Source: Climacium dendroides
Lineage: Eukaryota > Streptophyta > Bryopsida > Hypnales > Climaciaceae
DNA: 64,000 nt
Direction of reading: 5' to 3'
NCBI GenBank assembly: GCA_950106755.1
Contig: CATNNA010000006.1
Coordinates: 1,116,001 to 1,180,000, forward strand
Shown here: piece by piece, positions 27,085-38,389 of the stretch
Numbering within the stretch: position 1 is the first letter of the stretch
Layout: each line of letters starts with the position of its first letter
Notes under the pieces: model-generated
Seen by the model: only the letters and a program-made list of their open reading frames with translations
What the model was told of the DNA's origin: nothing
Database searches by the model: none
Program-made: the position numbers and the translations under genes

Positions 27085-27816
27085 GCTTGCATATTTTGAC
27101 GTGCAATGTGCATGAGATTTGAAGTTCCGGCGTTAAAGTACAAAGCCAGTGGACGATCTCTTTTTGAAATTCTCACGCATTCCCCTGCAATTTACACCAT
27201 AAAATAAGTTGTTACAAATCATTTGAAAATGATATCTAGCAACATTTGCATTTGTCAGGTAATCTTGCTTTTGTTTTCCTACGTGGAATGTCTACGAGGT
27301 TTGAAATGATTGTGGCCCTCCAAGTGCAAGGCCAGTCTAATTGTATATTGTTGAATTTGTCACGCATTGCCTTTACATTTCTTCCTTGAATTACCATTTT
27401 CCAAGTCGAAAAGGAAGGCTTGGAGCATCGGCGACTTCCACAATTTCTTTGCTTGCATATTTTGACGTGCAATGTGCATGAGATTTGAAGTTCCGGCGTT
27501 AAAGTACAAAGCCAGTGGACGATCTCTTTTTGAAATTCTCACGCATTCCCCTGCAATTTACACCATAAAATAAGTTGTTACAAATCATTTGAAAATGATA
27601 TCTAGCAACATTTGCATTTGTCAGGTAATCTTGCTTTTGTTTTCCTACGTGGAATGTCTACGAGGTTTGAAATGATTGTGGCCCTCCAAGTGCAAGGCCA
27701 GTCTAATTGTATATTGTTGAATTTGTCACGCATTGCCTTTACATTTCTTCCTTGAATTACCATTTTCCAAGTCGAAAAGGAAGGCTTGGAGCATCGGCGA
27801 CTTCCACAATTTCTTT
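27085..27816. repeat. Adjacent identical 366-bp units
   Basis: Two neighbouring units share GATATCTAGC (27231 and 27597), TCAGGTAATC and GCCAGTCTAATT, and I see no difference between them. This looks like a single-unit duplication at the start of zone 3. Confidence 0.7.
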
Positions 27817-30744
27817 GCTTGCATATTTTGACGTGCAATGTGCATGAGATTTGAAGTTCCGGCGTTAAAGTACAAAGCCAGTGGACGATCTCTTTTTGAA
27901 ATTCTCACGCATTCCCCTGCAATTTAGACCATAAAATAAGTTGTTACAAATCATTTGAAAATGATATCTTGCAACATTTGCATTTGTCGAGTAATCTTGC
28001 TTTTGTTTTCCTCCGTGCAATGTCTACGAGGTTTGAAATGATTGTGGCCCTCCAAGTGCAAGGCCAGCCTAATTGTATATTGTTGAATTTGTCACGCATT
28101 GCCTTTACATTTCTTCCTTGAATTACCATTTTCCAAGTCGAAAAGGAAGGCTTGGAGCATCGGCGACTTCCACAATTTCTTTGCTTGCATATTTTGACGT
28201 GCAATGTGCATGAGATTTGAAGTTCCGGCGTTAAAGTACAAAGCCAGTGGACGATCTCTTTTTGAAATTCTCACGCATTCCCCTCCAATTTACACCATAA
28301 AATAAGTTGTTACAAATCATTTGAAAATGATATCTTGCAACATTTGCATTTGTCAAGTAATCTTGCTTTTGTTTTCCTACGTTGAATGTCTACGAGGTTT
28401 GAAATGATTGTGGCCCTCCAAGTGCAAGGCCAGTCTAATTGTATATTGTTGAATTTGTCACGCATTGCCTTTACATTTCTTCCTTGAATTACCATTTTCC
28501 AAGTCGAAAAGGAAGGCTTGGAGCATTGGCGACTTCCACAATTTCTTTGCTTGCATATTTTGACGTGCAATGTGCATGAGATTTGAAGTTCCGGCGTTAA
28601 AGTACAAAGCCAGTGGACGATCTCTTTTTGAAATTCTCACGCATTCCCCTGCAATTTACACCATAAAATAAGTTGTTACAAATCATTTGAAAATGATATC
28701 TAGCAACATTTGCATTTGTCAGGTAATCTTGCTTTTGTTTTCCTACGTGGAATGTCTACGAGGTTTGAAATGATTGTGGCCCTCCAAGTGCAAGGCCAGT
28801 CTAATTGTATATTGTTGAATTTGTCACGCATTGCCTTTACATTTCTTCCTTGAATTACCATTTTCCAAGTCGAAAAGGAAGGCTTGGAGCATTGGCGACT
28901 TCCACAATTTCTTTGCTTGCATATTTTGACGTGCAATGTGCATGAGATTTGAAGTTCCGGCGTTAAAGTACAAAGCCAGTGGACGATCTCTTTTTGAAAT
29001 TCTCACGCATTCCCCTGCAATTTAGACCATAAAATAAGTTGTTACAAATCATTTGAAAATGATATCTTGCAACATTTGCATTTGTCAAGTAATCTTGCTT
29101 TTCTTTTCCTACGTGGAATGTCTACGAGGTTTGAAATGATTGTGGCCCTCCAAGTGCAAGGCCAGTCTAATTGTATATTGTTGAATTTGTCACGCATTGC
29201 CTTTACATTTCTTCCTTGAATTACCATTTTCCAAGTCGAAAAGGAAGGCTTGGAGCATCGGCGACTTCCACAATTTCTTTGCTTGCATATTTTGACGTGC
29301 AATGTGCATGAGATTTGAAGTTCCGGCGTTAAAGTACAAAGCCAGTGGACGATCTCTTTTTGAAATTCTCACGCATTCCCCTGCAATTTACACCATAAAA
29401 TAAGTTGTTACAAATCATTTGAAAATGATATCTAGCAACATTTGCATTTGTCAGGTAATCTTGCTTTTGTTTTCCTACGTGGAATGTCTACGAGGTTTGA
29501 AATGATTGTGGCCCTCCAAGTGCAAGGCCAGTCTAATTGTATATTGTTGAATTTGTCACGCATTGCCTTTACATTTCTTCCTTGAATTACCATTTTCCAA
29601 GTCGAAAAGGAAGGCTTGGAGCATCGGCGACTTCCACAATTTCTTTGCTTGCATATTTTGACGTGCAATGTGCATGAGATTTGAAGTTCCGGCGTTAAAG
29701 TACAAAGCCAGTGGACGATCTCTTTTTGAAATTCTCACGCATTCCCCTCCAATTTACACCATAAAATAAGTTGTTACAAATCATTTGAAAATGATATCTT
29801 GCAACATTTGCATTTGTCAAGTAATCTTGCTTTTGTTTTCCTCCGTGCAATGTCTACGAGGTTTGAAATGATTGTGGCCCTCCAAGTGCAAGGCCAGCCT
29901 AATTGTATATTGTTGAATTTGTCACGCATTGCCTTTACATTTCTTCCTTGAATTACCATTTTCCAAGTCGAAAAGGAAGGCTTGGAGCATCGGCGACTTC
30001 CACAATTTCTTTGCTTGCATATTTTGACGTGCAATGTGCATGAGATTTGAAGTTCCGGCGTTAAAGTACAAAGCCAGTGGACGATCTCTTTTTGAAATTC
30101 TCACGCATTCCCCTCCAATTTACACCATAAAATAAGTTGTTACAAATCATTTGAAAATGATATCTTGCAACATTTGCATTTGTCAAGTAATCTTGCTTTT
30201 GTTTTCCTACGTTGAATGTCTACGAGGTTTGAAATGATTGTGGCCCTCCAAGTGCAAGGCCAGTCTAATTGTATATTGTTGAATTTGTCACGCATTGCCT
30301 TTACATTTCTTCCTTGAATTACCATTTTCCAAGTCGAAAAGGAAGGCTTGGAGCATTGGCGACTTCCACAATTTCTTTGCTTGCATATTTTGACGTGCAA
30401 TGTGCATGAGATTTGAAGTTCCGGCGTTAAAGTACAAAGCCAGTGGACGATCTCTTTTTGAAATTCTCACGCATTCCCCTGCAATTTACACCATAAAATA
30501 AGTTGTTACAAATCATTTGAAAATGATATCTAGCAACATTTGCATTTGTCAGGTAATCTTGCTTTTGTTTTCCTACGTGGAATGTCTACGAGGTTTGAAA
30601 TGATTGTGGCCCTCCAAGTGCAAGGCCAGTCTAATTGTATATTGTTGAATTTGTCACGCATTGCCTTTACATTTCTTCCTTGAATTACCATTTTCCAAGT
30701 CGAAAAGGAAGGCTTGGAGCATCGGCGACTTCCACAATTTCTTT

Positions 30745-33700
30745 GCTTGCATATTTTGACGTGCAATGTGCATGAGATTTGAAGTTCCGGCGTTAAAGTA
30801 CAAAGCCAGTGGACGATCTCTTTTTGAAATTCTCAGGCATTCCCCTGCAATTTACACCATAAAATAAGTTGTTACAAATCATTTGAAAATGATATCTTGC
30901 AACATTTGCATTTGTCAAGTAATCTTGCTTTTGTTTTCCTCCGTACAATGTCTACGAGGTTTGAAATGATTGTGGCCCTCCAAGTGCAAGGCCAGCCTAA
31001 TTGTATATTGTTGAATTTGTCACGCATTGCCTTTACATTTCTTCCTTGAATTACCATTTTCCAAGTCGAAAAGGAAGGCTTGGAGCATCGGCGACTTCCA
31101 CAATTTCTTTGCTTGCATATTTTGACGTGCAATGTGCATGAGATTTGAAGTTCCGGCGTTAAAGTACAAAGCCAGTGGACGATCTCTTTTTGAAATTCTC
31201 ACGCATTCCCCTGCAATTTAGACCATAAAATAAGTTGTTACAAATCATTTGAAAATGATATCTTGCAACATTTGCATTTGTCGAGTAATCTTGCTTTTGT
31301 TTTGCTCCGTACAATGTCTACGAGGTTTGAAATGATTGTGGCCCTCCAAGTGCAAGGCCAGCCTAATTGTATATTGTTGAATTTGTCACGCATTGCCTTT
31401 ACATTTCTTCCTTGAATTACCATTTTCCAAGTCGAAAAGGAAGGCTTGGAGCATCGGCGACTTCCACAATTTCTTTGCTTGCATATTTTGACGTGCAATG
31501 TGCATGAGATTTGAAGTTCCGGCGTTAAAGTACAAAGCCAGTGGACGATCTCTTTTTGAAATTCTCACGCATTCCCCTGCAATTTAGACCATAAAATAAG
31601 TTGTTACAAATCATTTGAAAATGATATCTTGCAACATTTGCATTTGTCGAGTAATCTTGCTTTTGTTTTCCTCCGTGCAATGTCTACGAGGTTTGAAATG
31701 ATTGTGGCCCTCCAAGTGCAAGGCCAGCCTAATTGTATATTGTTGAATTTGTCACGCATTGCCTTTACATTTCTTCCTTGAATTACCATTTTCCAAGTCG
31801 AAAAGGAAGGCTTGGAGCATCGGCGACTTCCACAATTTCTTTGCTTGCATATTTTGACGTGCAATGTGCATGAGATTTGAAGTTCCGGCGTTAAAGTACA
31901 AAGCCAGTGGACGATCTCTTTTTGAAATTCTCACGCATTCCCCTCCAATTTACACCATAAAATAAGTTGTTACAAATCATTTGAAAATGATATCTTGCAA
32001 CATTTGCATTTGTCAAGTAATCTTGCTTTTGTTTTCCTCCGTGCAATGTCTACGAGGTTTGAAATGATTGTGGCCCTCCAAGTGCAAGGCCAGCCTAATT
32101 GTATATTGTTGAATTTGTCACGCATTGCCTTTACATTTCTTCCTTGAATTACCATTTTCCAAGTCGAAAAGGAAGGCTTGGAGCATCGGCGACTTCCACA
32201 ATTTCTTTGCTTGCATATTTTGACGTGCAATGTGCATGAGATTTGAAGTTCCGGCGTTAAAGTACAAAGCCAGTGGACGATCTCTTTTTGAAATTCTCAC
32301 GCATTCCCCTCCAATTTACACCATAAAATAAGTTGTTACAAATCATTTGAAAATGATATCTTGCAACATTTGCATTTGTCAAGTAATCTTGCTTTTGTTT
32401 TCCTACGTTGAATGTCTACGAGGTTTGAAATGATTGTGGCCCTCCAAGTGCAAGGCCAGTCTAATTGTATATTGTTGAATTTGTCACGCATTGCCTTTAC
32501 ATTTCTTCCTTGAATTACCATTTTCCAAGTCGAAAAGGAAGGCTTGGAGCATTGGCGACTTCCACAATTTCTTTGCTTGCATATTTTGACGTGCAATGTG
32601 CATGAGATTTGAAGTTCCGGCGTTAAAGTACAAAGCCAGTGGACGATCTCTTTTTGAAATTCTCAGGCATTCCCCTGCAATTTACACCATAAAATAAGTT
32701 GTTACAAATCATTTGAAAATGATATCTTGCAACATTTGCATTTGTCAAGTAATCTTGCTTTTGTTTTCCTCCGTACAATGTCTACGAGGTTTGAAATGAT
32801 TGTGGCCCTCCAAGTGCAAGGCCAGCCTAATTGTATATTGTTGAATTTGTCACGCATTGCCTTTACATTTCTTCCTTGAATTACCATTTTCCAAGTCGAA
32901 AAGGAAGGCTTGGAGCATCGGCGACTTCCACAATTTCTTTGCTTGCATATTTTGACGTGCAATGTGCATGAGATTTGAAGTTCCGGCGTTAAAGTACAAA
33001 GCCAGTGGACGATCTCTTTTTGAAATTCTCACGCATTCCCCTGCAATTTAGACCATAAAATAAGTTGTTACAAATCATTTGAAAATGATATCTTGCAACA
33101 TTTGCATTTGTCGAGTAATCTTGCTTTTGTTTTGCTCCGTACAATGTCTACGAGGTTTGAAATGATTGTGGCCCTCCAAGTGCAAGGCCAGCCTAATTGT
33201 ATATTGTTGAATTTGTCACGCATTGCCTTTACATTTCTTCCTTGAATTACCATTTTCCAAGTCGAAAAGGAAGGCTTGGAGCATCGGCGACTTCCACAAT
33301 TTCTTTGCTTGCATATTTTGACGTGCAATGTGCATGAGATTTGAAGTTCCGGCGTTAAAGTACAAAGCCAGTGGACGATCTCTTTTTGAAATTCTCACGC
33401 ATTCCCCTGCAATTTAGACCATAAAATAAGTTGTTACAAATCATTTGAAAATGATATCTTGCAACATTTGCATTTGTCGAGTAATCTTGCTTTTGTTTTC
33501 CTCCGTGCAATGTCTACGAGGTTTGAAATGATTGTGGCCCTCCAAGTGCAAGGCCAGCCTAATTGTATATTGTTGAATTTGTCACGCATTGCCTTTACAT
33601 TTCTTCCTTGAATTACCATTTTCCAAGTCGAAAAGGAAGGCTTGGAGCATCGGCGACTTCCACAATTTCTTTGCTTGCATATTTTGACGTGCAATGTGCA

Positions 33701-36700
33701 TGAGATTTGAAGTTCCGGCGTTAAAGTACAAAGCCAGTGGACGATCTCTTTTTGAAATTCTCACGCATTCCCCTGCAATTTAGACCATAAAATAAGTTGT
33801 TACAAATCATTTGAAAATGATATCTTGCAACATTTGCATTTGTCGAGTAATCTTGCTTTTGTTTTGCTCCGTACAATGTCTACGAGGTTTGAAATGATTG
33901 TGGCCCTCCAAGTGCAAGGCCAGCCTAATTGTATATTGTTGAATTTGTCACGCATTGCCTTTACATTTCTTCCTTGAATTACCATTTTCCAAGTCGAAAA
34001 GGAAGGCTTGGAGCATCGGCGACTTCCACAATTTCTTTGCTTGCATATTTTGACGTGCAATGTGCATGAGATTTGAAGTTCCGGCGTTAAAGTACAAAGC
34101 CAGTGGACGATCTCTTTTTGAAATTCTCACGCATTCCCCTGCAATTTAGACCATAAAATAAGTTGTTACAAATCATTTGAAAATGATATCTTGCAACATT
34201 TGCATTTGTCGAGTAATCTTGCTTTTGTTTTCCTCCGTGCAATGTCTACGAGGTTTGAAATGATTGTGGCCCTCCAAGTGCAAGGCCAGCCTAATTGTAT
34301 ATTGTTGAATTTGTCACGCATTGCCTTTACATTTCTTCCTTGAATTACCATTTTCCAAGTCGAAAAGGAAGGCTTGGAGCATCGGCGACTTCCACAATTT
34401 CTTTGCTTGCATATTTTGACGTGCAATGTGCATGAGATTTGAAGTTCCGGCGTTAAAGTACAAAGCCAGTGGACGATCTCTTTTTGAAATTCTCACGCAT
34501 TCCCCTCCAATTTACACCATAAAATAAGTTGTTACAAATCATTTGAAAATGATATCTTGCAACATTTGCATTTGTCAAGTAATCTTGCTTTTGTTTTCCT
34601 CCGTGCAATGTCTACGAGGTTTGAAATGATTGTGGCCCTCCAAGTGCAAGGCCAGCCTAATTGTATATTGTTGAATTTGTCACGCATTGCCTTTACATTT
34701 CTTCCTTGAATTACCATTTTCCAAGTCGAAAAGGAAGGCTTGGAGCATCGGCGACTTCCACAATTTCTTTGCTTGCATATTTTGACGTGCAATGTGCATG
34801 AGATTTGAAGTTCCGGCGTTAAAGTACAAAGCCAGTGGACGATCTCTTTTTGAAATTCTCACGCATTCCCCTCCAATTTACACCATAAAATAAGTTGTTA
34901 CAAATCATTTGAAAATGATATCTTGCAACATTTGCATTTGTCAAGTAATCTTGCTTTTGTTTTCCTACGTTGAATGTCTACGAGGTTTGAAATGATTGTG
35001 GCCCTCCAAGTGCAAGGCCAGTCTAATTGTATATTGTTGAATTTGTCACGCATTGCCTTTACATTTCTTCCTTGAATTACCATTTTCCAAGTCGAAAAGG
35101 AAGGCTTGGAGCATTGGCGACTTCCACAATTTCTTTGCTTGCATATTTTGACGTGCAATGTGCATGAGATTTGAAGTTCCGGCGTTAAAGTACAAAGCCA
35201 GTGGACGATCTCTTTTTGAAATTCTCAGGCATTCCCCTGCAATTTACACCATAAAATAAGTTGTTACAAATCATTTGAAAATGATATCTTGCAACATTTG
35301 CATTTGTCAAGTAATCTTGCTTTTGTTTTCCTCCGTACAATGTCTACGAGGTTTGAAATGATTGTGGCCCTCCAAGTGCAAGGCCAGCCTAATTGTATAT
35401 TGTTGAATTTGTCACGCATTGCCTTTACATTTCTTCCTTGAATTACCATTTTCCAAGTCGAAAAGGAAGGCTTGGAGCATCGGCGACTTCCACAATTTCT
35501 TTGCTTGCATATTTTGACGTGCAATGTGCATGAGATTTGAAGTTCCGGCGTTAAAGTACAAAGCCAGTGGACGATCTCTTTTTGAAATTCTCACGCATTC
35601 CCCTGCAATTTAGACCATAAAATAAGTTGTTACAAATCATTTGAAAATGATATCTTGCAACATTTGCATTTGTCGAGTAATCTTGCTTTTGTTTTGCTCC
35701 GTACAATGTCTACGAGGTTTGAAATGATTGTGGCCCTCCAAGTGCAAGGCCAGCCTAATTGTATATTGTTGAATTTGTCACGCATTGCCTTTACATTTCT
35801 TCCTTGAATTACCATTTTCCAAGTCGAAAAGGAAGGCTTGGAGCATCGGCGACTTCCACAATTTCTTTGCTTGCATATTTTGACGTGCAATGTGCATGAG
35901 ATTTGAAGTTCCGGCGTTAAAGTACAAAGCCAGTGGACGATCTCTTTTTGAAATTCTCACGCATTCCCCTGCAATTTAGACCATAAAATAAGTTGTTACA
36001 AATCATTTGAAAATGATATCTTGCAACATTTGCATTTGTCGAGTAATCTTGCTTTTGTTTTCCTCCGTGCAATGTCTACGAGGTTTGAAATGATTGTGGC
36101 CCTCCAAGTGCAAGGCCAGCCTAATTGTATATTGTTGAATTTGTCACGCATTGCCTTTACATTTCTTCCTTGAATTACCATTTTCCAAGTCGAAAAGGAA
36201 GGCTTGGAGCATCGGCGACTTCCACAATTTCTTTGCTTGCATATTTTGACGTGCAATGTGCATGAGATTTGAAGTTCCGGCGTTAAAGTACAAAGCCAGT
36301 GGACGATCTCTTTTTGAAATTCTCACGCATTCCCCTCCAATTTACACCATAAAATAAGTTGTTACAAATCATTTGAAAATGATATCTTGCAACATTTGCA
36401 TTTGTCAAGTAATCTTGCTTTTGTTTTCCTCCGTGCAATGTCTACGAGGTTTGAAATGATTGTGGCCCTCCAAGTGCAAGGCCAGCCTAATTGTATATTG
36501 TTGAATTTGTCACGCATTGCCTTTACATTTCTTCCTTGAATTACCATTTTCCAAGTCGAAAAGGAAGGCTTGGAGCATCGGCGACTTCCACAATTTCTTT
36601 GCTTGCATATTTTGACGTGCAATGTGCATGAGATTTGAAGTTCCGGCGTTAAAGTACAAAGCCAGTGGACGATCTCTTTTTGAAATTCTCACGCATTCCC

Positions 36701-36966
36701 CTCCAATTTACACCATAAAATAAGTTGTTACAAATCATTTGAAAATGATATCTTGCAACATTTGCATTTGTCGAGTAATCTTGCTTTTGTTTTCCTCCGT
36801 GCAATGTCTACGAGGTTTGAAATGATTGTGGCCCTCCAAGTGCAAGGCCAGTCTAATTGTATATTGTTGAATTTGTCACGCATTGCCTTTACATTTCTTC
36901 CTTGAATTACCATTTTCCAAGTCGAAAAGGAAGGCTTGGAGCATTGGCGACTTCCACAATTTCTTT
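30745..36966. repeat. 5-unit higher-order repeat (1830 bp) with an internally expanded 7-unit round
   Basis: Three rounds are seen: 30745-32574 (5 units), 32575-35136 (7 units) and 35137-36966 (5 units). Each starts with a unit carrying TTCTCAGGCATT (near 30832, 32662 and 35224). It continues through a CTCCGTACAA unit, a TTTGCTCCGTACAA unit and CTCCGTGCAA units. The first two rounds close with a CTACGTTGAATG unit; the third closes with a related GCCAGTCTAATT unit that keeps CTCCGTGCAA. The middle round differs only by repeating the TTTGCTCCGTACAA plus CTCCGTGCAA pair, adding 732 bp. That pattern is what unequal exchange inside a higher-order repeat produces. Confidence 0.8.
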
Positions 36967-37339
36967 GCTTGCATATTTTGACGTGCAATGTGCATGAGAT
37001 TTGAAGTTCCGGCGTTAAAGTACAAAGCCAGTGGACGATCTCTTTTTGAAATTCTCACGCATTCCCCTGCAATTTACACCATAAAATAAGTTGTTACAAA
37101 TCATTTGAAAATGATATCTAGCAACATTTGCATTTGTCAGGTAATCTTGCTTTTGTTTTCCTACGTGGAATGTCTACGAGGTTTGAAATGATTGTGGCCC
37201 TCCAAGTGCAAGGCCAGCCTAATTGTATATTGTTGAATTTGTCACGCATTGCCTTTACATTTCTTCCTTGAATTACCATTTTCCAAGTCGAAAAGGAAGG
37301 CTTGGAGCATCGGCGACTTCCACAATTTCTTTGCTTGCA

Positions 37340-37360
37340 TATTTTGACGCTAGAAATCGT
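37340..37360. other. Junction between satellite array 1 and array 2
   Basis: Array-1 sequence matches its consensus through TTTTGACG, ending at 37349. The next base begins array-2 sequence CTAGAAATCGTG, which matches the 202-bp unit at full register from 37350; the next equivalent site is 37552. No spacer, transposon, target-site duplication or poly-A tract lies between them. The break in array 1 falls inside TTTGACGTGCAA, a 12-bp motif that both satellites contain, but array 2 resumes at a different place in its own unit. Simple end joining or illegitimate recombination explains this; exchange between the shared motifs alone does not. Confidence 0.95.
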
Positions 37361-37551
37361 GCTGTATTTAATACAAACCAAACCAATAAATTATATCGGT
37401 TTGACGTGCTAGCATGTCCAAAAACGTAACACACAAGTTGTAATTGTTCAAAATAATTAGGATTCATAGAAAAACTTAATTTTAAGACAAACCAGTCTAT
37501 TGCTTTCCTACACTGTCTTCTTCATTTGATATGGATCTCAAAACAAATACT

Positions 37552-37753
37552 CTAGAAATCATGCTGTATTTAATACAAACCAAACCAATAAATTATATCG
37601 GTTTGACGTGCAAGCATGTCCAAAAACGTAACACACAAATTGCAATTGTTCAAAATAATTAGGATTCATGGAAAAACTTAATTTTAAGACAACCCAATCT
37701 ATTGCTTTCCTACACTGTCTTCTTCATTTGATATGGATTTCAAAACAAATACT
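37552..37753. repeat. Reference 202-bp unit of array 2
   Basis: A unit taken in the register set by the junction, starting at CTAGAAAT. In order it holds a TGCTGTATTTAA segment, the AT-rich CCAATAAATTATATCGG segment, TTTGACGTGCAAGCATG, an ACGTAACACA segment, TTGCAATTGTTC, the CATGGAAAAACTTA segment, GCTTTCCTACACTGTC and the dyad region around CATTTGATATGG. I see no internal half-repeat comparable to that of array 1. AATAAA occurs in nearly every unit; this is expected of AT-rich sequence and is not evidence of transcription. Confidence 0.85.
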
Positions 37754-38389
37754 CTACAAATCGTCCTGTATTTAATACAAACCAAACCAATAAATTATAT
37801 CGGTTTGACGTGCAAGCATGTCCAAAAACATAACACAGAAGTTGCAATTGTTCAAAATATTTAGGATTCATGGAAAAACTTAATTTTAAGACAACCCAGC
37901 CTATTGCTTTCCTACAGTGTCTTCTTCATTTGATATGGATTTCAAAACAAATACTCTAGAAATCGTGCTGTATTTAATACAAACCAAACCAATAAATTAT
38001 ATCGGTTTGACGTGCAAGCATGTCCAAAAACGTAACACACAAGTTGCATTTGTTCAAAATAATTAGGATTCATGGAAAAACTTAATTTTAAGACAACCCA
38101 GTCTATTGCTTTCCTACACTGTCTTCTTCATTTGATATGGATTTCAAAACAAATACTCTAGAAATCATGCTGTATTTAGCAAAACCCAAACCAATAAATT
38201 ATATCGGTTTGACGTGCAAGCATGTCCAAAAACGTAACACACAAGTTGCAATTGTTCAAAATAATTAGGATTCATGGAAAAACTTAACTTTAAGACAAAC
38301 CAGCCTATTGCATTCCTACACTCTCTTTGACATTTGATATGGATTTCAAAACAAATACTCTAGAAATCATGCTGTATTTAATAAAACCC

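Larger units (their letters stand above)
1..37349. repeat. Satellite array 1: 366-bp tandem repeat, 102 complete units
   Basis: The same 366-bp sequence recurs head to tail from the first base to 37349, giving 102 complete units (1-37332) and 17 further bases. Any landmark, such as the dyad at 134-149, recurs at multiples of 366 up to the junction, so no net insertion or deletion is visible. Units differ only by scattered substitutions and are mostly well above 95% identical by eye. GC is about 39% (142 of 366 in the first unit, counted by hand). No inverted copy, transposon or unique sequence interrupts it. Homogenised arrays of this size are typical of centromeric, pericentromeric or subtelomeric heterochromatin in eukaryotes; which of these applies cannot be told here. 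I do not recognise the family. Confidence 0.98.
27085..37349. repeat. Array 1, zone 3: units with GCCAGTCTAATT and CTCCGTGCAA markers
   Basis: Units 75-102 and the partial unit at the junction. Private markers are GCCAGTCTAATT (zones 1 and 2 have GCCAGCCTAATT), GATATCTAGC with TCAGGTAATC, CTACGTTGAATG, and frequent CTCCGTGCAA. These come in 5-unit rounds with one internally expanded 7-unit round. The last complete unit has the GATATCTAGC marker but the ordinary GCCAGCCTAATT form, so it may be a recombinant or a reversion. Confidence 0.75.

Noticed and set aside
1..37349. Minus-strand open frames of 86 (up to 95) and 60 codons in nearly every array-1 unit
   Set aside because: They recur because 366 is a multiple of three. 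The common starts are TTG and GTG, the two series overlap in different frames, and many units lose one or both through stops or start changes (for example near 812, 3374, 4838 and 20741). The substitutions look like neutral repeat variation, and no domain is recognisable.
37330..37370. Transposon or retroelement end at the junction
   Set aside because: Both sides are satellite sequence in register right up to the joint, with no terminal repeat, poly-A tract or target-site duplication.
37118..37467. Open frames crossing the junction on both strands (68, 87 and 64 codons)
   Set aside because: They are chimeras of the two satellites made by the joint, with no recognisable domain and no coding signal apart from the lack of a stop.
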